DNA of 64,000 bases from Lingula anatina (lineage: Eukaryota; Brachiopoda; Lingulata; Lingulida; Lingulidae), in the NCBI RefSeq assembly GCF_001039355.2, contig NW_019775924.1, positions 469,808-533,807 on the forward strand. Reading direction: 5' to 3'. This document shows, in pieces, positions 1 to 10,620 of the stretch (within the stretch, counting starts at the first letter, position 1; each line of letters begins with the position of its first letter). A program made the position numbers and the translations under genes. Under the pieces are notes generated by a model. It searched no databases. It was given only the letters and a program-made list of their open reading frames with translations, and was not told where the DNA came from.

Positions 1-169
<169 letters not shown>

Positions 170-171
170 AC

Positions 172-3100
172 CTCGGACACCCTGCCCTCCAGGTTGACGC
201 CCAGCACTGATGTCCACACAGCGTACACTCCACACACGGAGTACGGCACCGCCACCATCCACACTCTGTGATTCCTAGAACGACATTTTCATTTTACAGC
301 ATGTGTAGTGATGAACAATAACGCCAGGGGAGACTATTCATATCATGTTTGTTCCCCTTTCTTTGCTTTGGGACATTGGGTGAAATAGTGACTAGAATAA
401 TTTTAAAAAATTAACATCAGACAAATAATTCAATAAAAGAGATTTTAGTAAATACAAATATTTTACACTGAATTTCAATATCGGTGTGTATTACCGTAAT
501 ATAGAGTTGGGTTAAAATATTACTAGAACATAAACAGGGTTTAATGCTTCTTCACATTTTGAAATATGCAAGTAAAGATAATATCAAGTGCCCACTTCAG
601 TAAAGCGACGAGTCCAGCATTGTGGTCAACCCTAATGGTGGACGCCGAGGCCGTCGGTGGAGTTGGCGGTTTGGACGGAAAGTACACGACCATCAGGAGA
701 AAGATAGCGATGCTCCACCCCGCTTCTGGAAATGACAAGCAAATTATAGATGAGACGTTTGGTACCTCCACCTTGGCAGTTATGTTTTTGCCTTTGTTAA
801 TCTTCTAGTTAACGGTCTAATTCAAATGGACGGATTTTGGTAAAAATTCAAAATAGGTCAGAAATGGGTTTATTTAGATTTTGGTGGCGATCCATTAATT
901 AAATAATTAGAATTGAGCTGCGTGGAGGAGGTCTGCGCTATTTGAGTGCTTTTCTAGTCATATTATAACATTAAGATGATCTGTAATCGTAAATACGCAT
1001 ATGCCAAACAGAACAGGATAATAAAAATAGAAAAGGATGCGCGGTATGGTATGAAGTTAAGTGTGTTAGGAAACATGATACCTATGTAACGTATTACAAG
1101 TAAGAAACAAAAGCTGATCCAAAAATATACAAACCTATATACATCAACAAAAGAATATCCGAAGCCACGTCAGCTTTAGAAGGCTCGCTGGAAGCGAAAT
1201 ATTAAATAATTAAATTTATATACGACGCACAGCAAATGGTAGTTGTATTAAAACGCTGACATACGTGTTAAGAGGATATGACAGCATGAGGAGCTACATT
1301 GTATTTGTCGCTCGTCTAATTTGTACTTACCATGAAGAATTAGCGAAGCAAGAACAGTTGATCGAGGAAAGAGTGCAGTTTTCTGCCGAAGGGGGAGCTC
1401 GAATCATAAGCGGCCCTGAAAAAAGGTTCATCAAATCCTGAAGAGATCTATCAACAGTTATGATGCACCGATGTTTAAAAAGAAAAATATGAAAGAACTT
1501 TGTTACAGAAGGAAAATTAGTAAATACTGACTCATGCCAATGTCAACAGATGACAAGAACGTTTTTAAATAAATCTTCCCTCTTTTGCAGATGCAGACAT
1601 GATGCACTGCACCCTTAAAATGCCTGCTAAGACAAATTTTAGTCTTAAACCCTTCTATGACTCACAGTACTTTATCACACAAGTAATACACGCACCTATA
1701 ATAAAAGTGACTGCTATCCCCAGGACATTTGCTGTAGCTGTGCAGGCGGTGACAGAGGTTCTGTGCGCCACCGGAAACCAGGCGTTAGACAACAACGGTC
1801 CCGCTGCCATAGCAACTGGACCCCCAATTCCGTTTAGGAGCTGTCCCGCGTGAATAAGCCTATTGATGTATTTAAATATGAAGACATTGTATTGTTCACA
1901 CCCCTTATAGTTGAAATATTTTTAAATTGGATCTTATTTAGGCATAAACGTAACGTGAGTGTGTAATGTTTTGTCGTATAGTTGTTGATATTGAGACCTA
2001 GCTGGCAACGTAAAATGTTATCCATTGTGATGGTCAATGTTCAGAAAAGTTAAATTATGACGTTTCATATCTTTTAATCATAAATTGTTAATTTTACGTT
2101 TGTTTTATCATCTGTAGTATATATCATTCACCTGTTAATACAATATCTTCTCCTTGCCTTTACCACAAAATTCAATGCAAGAGTCTTTGAAGCACGTTTG
2201 GGTGAAGCGGTGCGATTAAGGGTGCTTTCCCAGAGATTTAGATCGATCTAAAGATTAAGTTTTAGATCGACCTAACTCCCTGGGGGTTCAGGCTAAATTG
2301 CAGTCAGCCGAGCGGACACCATAGTTAATTACCTCCTTAGAGCTTTTAGTAGGCGGGACAGACGCTTAAGCCGGCCAAGCTGACAGTAATCTAGTGAGAC
2401 TCCCCACAGGGATAGATCGATCTAAAAATCTATGGAAATGGGGTGTAAGTGGTCACCAGCATTCACCGGACTTACCAAGTGGCCGCGACTGGTTCCGTGG
2501 TTATACATCTGAGGGCAGACCCTACCGCAACCAAGGCCATGGTTATAACACACGCCCATCTCAAACCTATAAGTGTAAAATGGGTACTTACCCATGTTAA
2601 AATCTTCATAAAAATAATATGTTGGAGAAATATATAGCTCTTTCTTCCTTCCATATCTGTATGCTTCTGTTTTATTGTTTTATAAGATTTATGGTAGACT
2701 TTATCAAAATGCTCTGGTTTGTATATGATTTTACTCAAATAGGCCTAAACTAGTATGCTATTTTGAAGGGAAAAATTAAGGAAAGGAAAAAAGGACGGCA
2801 ACCATTTAAAATGTTGCTAATCAACCAAATTACGCATATGGCATTTAAAGCTAGCACTTTCACTTAATTTCTTTTTGTTTGTATGTATGTGGGTGTAGCT
2901 TTATTTCTGTCCCGAACAACGAAAAAACTAAAATATTATCTACCTTTTACGTCCATGAGCCATGTGAATATAAACGTGGACAAAACAAAAGTTATAGGCC
3001 CCCAGTTTGACAACAGGTCAATATCGCCATCATTCCAGCCGAATGCATATTTTGCACTTGTGGTCACGGGGCCCCAAGTGTTCCATATGCCGCCCTGTGT

Positions 3101-3322
3101 GAAAGTTAGTAGACAAAACATGATAAGTATGTACCAGCGCCTCTTGTAAACCACACCATTGTACTCGGTGCTGCCATCTTTCGAATTGTATGAGTGTTGG
3201 TTGGCCACTTCCGTATTAATGGAAGTGATCCCTGGTTGTATTATGTCCGGTGCCGTGTCTTGTGAATCGCAGTCAGCGGACGTTGGCTCCCTCACAAGAG
3301 GTTCCTTGTCATCAAGTGACAT
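172..3322 (-). CDS. SLC49A4: SLC49A4/DIRC2-like MFS transporter, 5' seven exons (partial)
   Basis: Exons on the minus strand: 3322-2944, 2566-2476, 1859-1696, 1415-1331, 1187-1135, 725-596 and 274-172. All introns are GT-AG and the phases join to 335 uninterrupted codons; the human protein is about 480 residues, so the 3' exons lie left of the window. The ATG at 3322 has an in-frame stop about 30 bases upstream. The cytosolic N-terminus holds DDKEPLV, like the acidic dileucine lysosomal signal of DIRC2. The first membrane segment carries the family hallmark IWNTWGPV, followed by a GLR...LRCI segment, a GQLLNGIGGPVAM helix and a YFPSKPPTPP loop. Exons 4-5 encode a luminal loop with three N-glycosylation sequons (NCT, NCS, NSS). 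From the family, it should be a multi-pass, probably lysosomal, solute transporter; members have been reported to export pyridoxine. Family assignment is strong; substrate is inferred. Confidence 0.88.
2221..2443. mobile_element. MITE-like repeat, copy 1 (in SLC49A4 intron)
   Basis: About 223 bp with imperfect terminal inverted repeats built on CCCAGAGATTTAGATCGATC at the left and its complement (GATCGATCTAAAAATC) at the right. A second copy of about 212 bp with the same internal landmarks (CTAACTCCCTGGGGGTTCA, CAGTCAGCCGAGCG, CTGACAGTAATCTAGTGAG) is at 37916-38127. There is no coding capacity, so it is non-autonomous. It sits in the intron between the 2566-2476 and 1859-1696 exons, ending only 33 bp from a splice donor. 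Flanks here (ATTAAG left, TGTAAG right) only partly match as a target duplication. Confidence 0.75.
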
Positions 3323-4953
3323 CCCTGTGTTTGTTACTGCGGTAACAAATTCCTAAATACCGCCTGTCAAAATCCACTTAGGCCTATTAATAACGAAGTG
3401 ATGAACTTGCATCAAATTGTACCTCTGTGCACCTGTACATTCTGTTAAACATTTATGGTAAACGTTGTTTTTTTTTCCAAGCAAGGGAATGGATAATATC
3501 AGAAACCTTTCGTTGTACAATCCAGCAGTCGAGTCCAGATACGGCCGATATTTTAACTGCTCAGCTAAATCTGTCTGTAGGTGCTTCCGCTATCCAAACT
3601 GGCCCAATTTTGACCTTTACCCACGTTCTTGTTTGATGTAGATCTGTATTGGTTTATTAACTATCATGAAGCAAGGGGGTAATAACTACAGCGGGGTAAT
3701 CGGGAGATTTACAGATAAATTAACAGATAGACTAGAATGAGAATGGAAGAATGAGGCCTACATACTCTAAATATATTATCTCCTGGTTATTTTTTGGGCA
3801 GGGGGGCGGGTGACAGAACTCGTATTGATTTTTCATTTGTAGGCCTATTTAATGCGTTTGCATGCAAACCCTAATACACTAAGGTAGTGTTTATATCCCA
3901 ATTTATCCCAATTTATCTGTCTCTCCCCCCTCCCCCCTCTCTTTCTTGCGTAACAATCGCACTTAAAAAAGTAGGTCACATTAGATACGCCAAGTTATGT
4001 CGCATTCTGATGGCAAATATACAGCTCCATGTCACATGGTTAAACACGTGTATGACAATAATTGTTTGCTTGTGGAAGATGGGTGCCAATTGACCTGTTA
4101 ATACGACGCACAATCTTGGCCTACAATCTGTCCTATCTGTAGCCAAATTGACCCTATCAGATCTCATGGTAATTAAACGAAAAAATAATTAGATAAATTA
4201 TTAGAAAAATAATAAAACGTCATAAATAGGTCAATGGTTTGATCAATCCATGAATGAATGATGAGTGAACAAGTAAATAATCACTGAATTGAAATATGAA
4301 AAAAACATAAACTATAAAAGACCAAGGAATGAATAAATTAAGAAATAAATGAAAATGTAGTTCATTTAAGTAAAAAAATAAAGTGATAGGCCTACGGTTT
4401 GCATAGGTCTTTCAGCTCGCTGAGCTTGGCCTTTTCCTTCCTCCCCCTTTTCCAACTTTGTCGGTCCTAGGCACAGGAAGTAGAGAGGTTATTATCTATT
4501 TTAACAAATCACTGAAATAGTTCCAACTCCCAAGTTCATTATTTAGCTGTTACCCTTAACCCGGCGCTATATATTTCTAAGTGGTAACCCCCACCCCCAT
4601 TTAAAATTATAAAGTTATTTCCAGCTGAGCTTAAAACTTCCGGACACAAAGAACAAAACAGTCCGATAGGCATGTACACTTCTTCGAAAACGTGGCGACT
4701 AATTGGCTGATCTGAACATTCGCGTAACTGTTACTGTTATATTCGCTCATATTCCACATATTATGTAGTAATGCCCATTGTAACGTTGTCCTGAACTTAG
4801 AGCCTGGGGCAAACATCTCTGTTGTGAGATAAAGCCACACAATACCCATTATCTCCAATACTGATAGCGGGTGATACACACGCGCGCGCATCATTAACGG
4901 CACGAGTCGCGTTCGCACAAGTTTTGGGTGTTCCAGTCGATGTAAGTAACGAT
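3323..4953. promoter_or_regulatory. Divergent intergenic region between SLC49A4-like and FG-GAP genes
   Basis: The start codons of the two genes face away from each other 1.6 kb apart, so both promoters and 5' UTRs must lie here unless untranslated exons exist elsewhere. No clear TATA box or initiator can be assigned. A CG-rich stretch (CACGCGCGCGCATC, about 4880) lies close to the FG-GAP start. Several short AGGCCTA motifs recur, and a T/C tract lies near 3920. No other gene is seen. Confidence 0.4.
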
Positions 4954-7900
4954 ATGGCTTTAGTAAGGATTTTTTGTCTCGCACTTATTCTAACAACACA
5001 AATCACGGGACTGCAGGGGACACGGCTTCCTCGAAAGGTTCTGTCTTTCCCGATTGCAAACGCAGCCTTCACGACACTCGTTGAAAACAAAACTGCCCCA
5101 CAAGGACAGAGGTGGAATTTTTACGCATCAGCTTTTAGTGCGATTCCCTTCTCCAAAGACTACGTGTACGTGGTTAGGGGGATAGAGCGTTATCTTCTGA
5201 AGAACTCTACAAACGTGAAACCTGACGTGGTGACACATGACACGGTCTGGCCTAACGAAATTAGTGGCGTTCCAGGTGAGTGTGTTTATAAGCAAAATTT
5301 CAGGATGCATAGAATCAAAGAGAGACAGGTTAGTTTACACCATTGCAATATAGCTAGTTTTCCAAAAGTGTGCTAAGTGCATTAAGTACTGATTTACTGC
5401 CAGAAAGTGTTTTATTTACGATAACATGCAAATTTTGCGTATAAAATACACGTGGTAAACAGTGTATTAGCACTACTCAATTTGCTGGAGATATTTGTAT
5501 TTTTGGACAGATAGCCTGTATGGACACAGTCACATGTCCTAGATGGCAAACAAGTCAATCAATACATATCTTGTGTCATGGCCATAGAGATTTACGTGTA
5601 CCTTTATCTTTTGCACAACAAACCATTCACACCCAAACCCAATATAGAGGTGCAATGGAGGTCACAGGCATGATCTTACAAATATTAAGTGCACAGATTG
5701 CAAACTATGTTTCATTATTTTAGGGTCCCACATGAAGAAATTTGTATCAAAGTTTCAATCTCCTGGAACCATGAATAATAAAAAATAATTCATCTTCTAT
5801 CACCAAAAAGGAACATACGTTACTGTCACAAATGCAAAACGTCCGACTGTGAAATGTTTTACTCACTTTGCAAATTCAGTCATCACTGGTTTTGTTCTTT
5901 GATTTATCTCCTACAAGTATAACGTTGTGAAAAATTATAATAATCTTCTGTATAAAGCAGTTAATTGTTTTTGAGCGACTTTAATTTGTCTTGTCTTGAA
6001 TATTCAAAAAACGTGGGAAATACACCCTTCCGACAGTAAAAGCATTAAATATATTAATTTCCCTCGTCATTCAAATATTATATCAGAAATGTCAAACTAT
6101 CATGGAATCACAATATATTTTTCGGCCAGCAACAGAAAACACTGCTTTCTATTGCACCAAGTACTTGAACAAAATGAAACTTTCTGACAATTTTTCTAGG
6201 GTACATACGTTACCCAGTATTAGCCATCACGCAAAGACCCTTGAGTTACGGTTTAAATATTTATAAAAACATCCTCACGTCATGTATAATTTACTATGAC
6301 TCATTCACTACAAAATATATCGGAACGCGGTAAAAAATTAAAATTAAATGACCTGGAACATACGTTACCATTTAGGGCTCTTTGCGTAATGTAAAAACAT
6401 AGTAAAAAATAAAATTTGAATTTTAATTGAGACAGTCGTGAATTTTTCTTCTATACACACATGTTTTAAAAAATTGAATACAACTTTGAATTCTTTCAAT
6501 TTAATTTTTGACACTTCAGCATTTGAAATACTGAAGTGTTTGGGTTTGGGTGTCAGCCAGTTTGTCACACGTAAGTGTGAAGAGTTAAAACACGCCTGGT
6601 AGTCCTAAGATATATAGCCTCATATTCTGATATAATTACACTGGTATTTGTTGAAACACAACCGATTCATATTCCTTGTCATACTATTTAATATGGTCGA
6701 GCATGAAGCCATTCAGACACTTGGCTTCTCTGGGATTTCTCTTGGTTTCACTAACCGATTAGAATGACACACGGAGTGGTTTGTGCCACGCATTGAGAGA
6801 CTACTGTTTCTTGTAGTAGCGATTTTACAAAAGTTCAGTTAGTAAAGACAGAAGCCATGGCAGAGTTGTTTTTATTTCGGAGTATCAACCAGTTTATCAG
6901 TGAGATGATAACTGTGGTGATACAAACGCATATTATAGATATAACAGTTTGAACCCACTGCTTTGCTTGTCACCTGTCACCTGACAATCTCAGGGGGCAT
7001 GGCTTGCTCACTCAAGTGTCTTTGTCGCAATATCTTGTCTGTTTGGCTCTCTTATTTTTATTTTAAGTTACACAGAGTCACGAAATGCTGTACAACTGGT
7101 CTAGCTATTTACACGTCCTTGTGTTCTAAAAAAACTGAAGAACGGAGAATATATACAACAGTTTCCCCTATTTATTTCAGCCGAAGTTTTTGGAAAACCG
7201 ACCCTAGCGGTTCCAGATGGATTCTTGTTGCCAACTAAGACAGCGGGAGACATCGGCATATATGACATCAACGTAAACCCACCAAGAGGTAGAGTTAGAA
7301 TTACGTAAATTATTTAACTGGCCAAATTTGGACATATACTGCTAAATGATAAGATTTACTTACCAGCCGAATATAAAGTTTTGGAATTGTCTAAAAAGAG
7401 CAACCTGATGGTTGACGATGCTGTGCGATTTGTTAACTGTGTATAAGTTTTTTTCATTATTTATTTAATATGCACTGTGGTTCGGAATGCGCACAAATGA
7501 GGAAATTATGAAAAGAAATAGTGTTTTCCTTCTCGAACCTAACACACATGTACCTTTATTAACACGATAGTACAGAAGGGAATTTTACATATAAGAAAGG
7601 GATATGACGTTCCCAACAAACGCAATTTTCTGTTCTCACTGCTGATAGGTCCATTCAGAATTTCCCATGATGACAACGACAAACAGAACTGGTTCTATCA
7701 CCGGGTCATTTGGAAGGATATGAATGGAGATGGGCGTTTGGACGCAGTCGCGGCCAGAGCAGAGAAGCCTTTCTTTGGTAAAACCGATGATTATTTATGA
7801 TTGTGAGCTCCTTGTTTACATTTTTGTGACCCTCGACCGCCATTGGTGGTACCTTGATGAAAAAATGGTCAATAGGGAAAATATAACAATTGCAAATATT

Positions 7901-8380
7901 TCTCGGACATCTGCTGATTTGTGATTAATTTAATTCCCATGAGTTATTTAGCTGGTTAGAAGTAAGCCTGTTAAACTTCTATAGCAACATATTTCTATTA
8001 AATCTTGACATAACTGTTTCATAATATTGCAATTTAACACTAAAAATGAATTACCAAATAGATATATTAAAAGTTAAAACTAGTGAATAAAAATAAAATG
8101 CAATAAGATCTATTAAATAAACTCCTGCATGAATGGAATCTTCTAGGCAATGCAAAGGGAGAACTCTTGTGGTTCGAGCACCCGTCCGGAGACCCGTTCA
8201 CTTCACAATGGAAACCCCACCTGTTATTGAATGGCCCTGACACCTTCATCATCAACGCCACGATGAAGGTCGGGAATGGCGTGTATGACACCATCATAGC
8301 TCCGCAGTTCTTCTCCCAGGCTCTGGTCGTGTATTGGTCTGTAGCTCCTTTGATGCTTTGGACCGACCCATCCAAGGTTC

Positions 8381-8416
<36 letters not shown>

Positions 8417-9807
8417 AACACACACGAGCAAGCGTGCATTTTGTGCACGTGTCAAACTTGGGTAGATTAATGGCTAACTTTATTTGTGGGTATACCATGA
8501 AGAACGCACTCAAGGCCTTATATGGCTCCTGCAAAGTACAGACATGCAGGCCCACGCCATGGTTTTTAGAATGACACTTTTAAATCGAATTCTTATATCC
8601 AATTAAAGAGGATAAGGTAGAAAATACAAGACAAATTTGAAATGGGAAAGTTGTTACAGCATTGCAAATGTTTTCCATTCTGATACGCAGATTCGAAGCG
8701 TGATAATCGACGACAAGGTTGGGCCAGCTTTTGACGCAAGAGTAGTGGACCTCAATGCTGACCAGAAGCCAGACCTGCTGGTGACCAGTAACCAAGCCCA
8801 AAATGGCGCAGTTTTTGCCTATCAGCTTGATTACAATTTGCCGTTAGAGTGAGCTCATTTATTTTAATTGGCGTTCCTTCTTAGCCTACCATTTTGGGTC
8901 CATTTTATCAATAGTTTGGCATTACCCTTTTCTTGCAAAAAAAGATATCTCGTGTTATTATTTTGACATATTATTTTAATGTTATTGGTATGATTATGTT
9001 CCAGAAACACTACTTTTGTAAAGCACGTGTTAGCAGACGGGTTCACCCCCAGGCAGTCCGGCCAGGGGAAGGGTTCACCAGGTGCAGCGAAGCCGTTCTA
9101 CCCCTCACTGAAGTGAGCACCGTTTTTGAAGCACAATGTTAATCGTCATTTGATATGAAGACACTCTTGTGAAAATTAGCATTTTTTTAATGACAGAATA
9201 CACTTCCAGCATACGATGTTAAAAAGGTACCAAGCGTGCCAAGACATCGTAAAAATATCTTGGCATGCGTGTACATAGTGCTCTTGTAGCTGATAACGAT
9301 ATGCCATTGTGCACGCCTACGGTCATATGTACACTGCATACAGCATGAAAAGATTACATGGCAGACATTTTCTAAAACCATCGCGCTGAAAATGACCGTT
9401 GAATAGCGATAAACTTATCTTTGGTATTAAGAGTGCATCGAAGAGCTTTTTCGTTGCACGCTGGTGACAGGAATTTTTTCGGAAACAAAGCAGTCGACTG
9501 CAACCGTGAACGCTCTAGATGCATAAAATATAAAGACATAAAATAGTTTAATTTATCCCGTTTCAGAAACGCCACAGGGAAGCCACATATCCTAGTCTGC
9601 GGAGATGACGATGGGAGGGCCTATCTTCTTATACCACAGAGTGCCGACCCAAGCAACTGGAAGTATTCGAAAGAGGTTTTCTTTGATGGCGGGAAGGAAA
9701 CAGTAGGAGAAATAGCCATAGAGGATGTCGACGGGGACGGTTTTGTTGAAGTTTTTGTGCCGCTGTATTACAAGGGAGAAGTAATTGTGTTTTCCTTTGG
9801 TCCTTAG
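4954..9807 (+). CDS. Secreted FG-GAP/VCBS-repeat protein, complete six-exon gene
   Basis: Exons 4954-5275, 7181-7288, 7649-7777, 8147-8376, 8691-8848 and 9567-9807 join in phase through GT-AG introns to 395 residues plus TAG. I chose the ATG at 4954 because it starts a textbook signal peptide (ALVRIFCLALILTT); an in-frame ATG at 4924 would bury it. After the signal there is no membrane segment. FG-GAP/VCBS-type Asp-rich loops are DMNGDGRLD (about residue 167), DLNADQKPD (about 283) and DVDGDGFVE (about 369), the last two followed by beta-strand-like LLV/VFV runs. These are the calcium-binding loops of beta-propeller blades, as in integrin alpha and many secreted proteins. Predicted role: extracellular calcium-stabilised propeller; ligand unknown. 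No catalytic motif is recognised. The protein is short and has nothing but the propeller. Confidence 0.85.
5276..7180 (+). other. Intron 1 of FG-GAP gene with degenerate repeated motif
   Basis: 1.9-kb intron without a recognisable exon. The motif ACATACGTTAC occurs three times (about 5813, 6203, 6358). The words CACGCAAAGACCC (about 6228) and its near-complement GGGCTCTTTGCGTAA (about 6375) form an imperfect inverted pair, suggesting remnants of a small repeat. Confidence 0.4.
8382..8414. repeat. (TC)n microsatellite
   Basis: 33 bases of pure TC beginning five bases after the splice donor GTTCGT of exon 4 of the FG-GAP gene. The long open frames that cross it on both strands are artefacts of the dinucleotide repeat. 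Confidence 0.97.
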
Positions 9808-10620
9808 CGTTCGTATTTTTATTAAAATGTGGCGATGCGTTGTTTTGTTTCTTTGAAGTATTTGGAGGTCGTGCTTGCACACTTTTTCAACGCTAGCTGG
9901 CATTGTTTTCAATCCAAGTACTTCCTTAGCAACAGAAAGAGACTAACAATTGTTTTGGTATGCTATCATATAATATTGTCATAAATAAAGATGTGAAGAA
10001 AAGAGAAATAAATGCACACCCTTTATGTGTTTTATTAGGGACGACGAATACTACTTTTAAAGCTAAAGTACTACACGATGTTTATTGCAAATGAGTTTAT
10101 TAGGTAGCCTACACGTTTTATAAAATAATATACACCGTTTTGTGTGGAAAAAAGACAATGAAGACAATAACAGTAATTTTTTCCGTCAAAGACATGGAGC
10201 ATAAAACTCTCTTTCTTAATCAAAAATATGCGGAAGCTACTTCGTAGCGATCTGAGCTTGGAGCACTCCAAAAGGCTGAATACAACTCAGTCTGAATAAC
10301 CAGTCACATTCTGGTTGACACGGGGATAGTTTTTTTTTTAAGACCAGGTCATTGATCTGGATGGTCAAAATATGTTCACTGTGGACAGTTAGTCCTTGCA
10401 GGGTCAGAACGTATAATTCCGATTCTGTGAATTGTATCTTCGTTTTCTAAATCAAATGATTTTAGAATCATGTCACTTTGGCTCGTTTCTCGAAAACTTT
10501 GCCATTACGGATTTTCGCAAAATTTTAATTAATCAAGCAGTCAAATTCAGCCAGCGATACCCAAACGGAAAACATATACATATAAATTCGTGAAATGGGC
10601 CACTGATTTAAGTTAATATG
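9808..10620. other. Convergent 3' intergenic region
   Basis: Between the TAG of the FG-GAP gene (plus) and the TGA of the class-V aminotransferase-like gene (minus). Candidate poly(A) signals are AATAAA at 9984-9989 and 10007-10012 for the plus-strand gene and TTTATT at 10081-10086 (AATAAA on the minus strand) for the other gene. If these are used, the two 3' UTRs end within about 100 bp of each other. No coding signal is visible. Confidence 0.5.

Noticed and set aside
1599-1853. 84-codon plus-strand open frame
   Set aside because: Shadow of the minus-strand SLC49A4-like exon 1859-1696.
8067-8574. Minus-strand 162-codon and plus-strand 135-codon open frames
   Set aside because: The plus-strand one is the real FG-GAP exon 4 read through its donor into a TC repeat; the minus-strand one is its shadow extended by the repeat.
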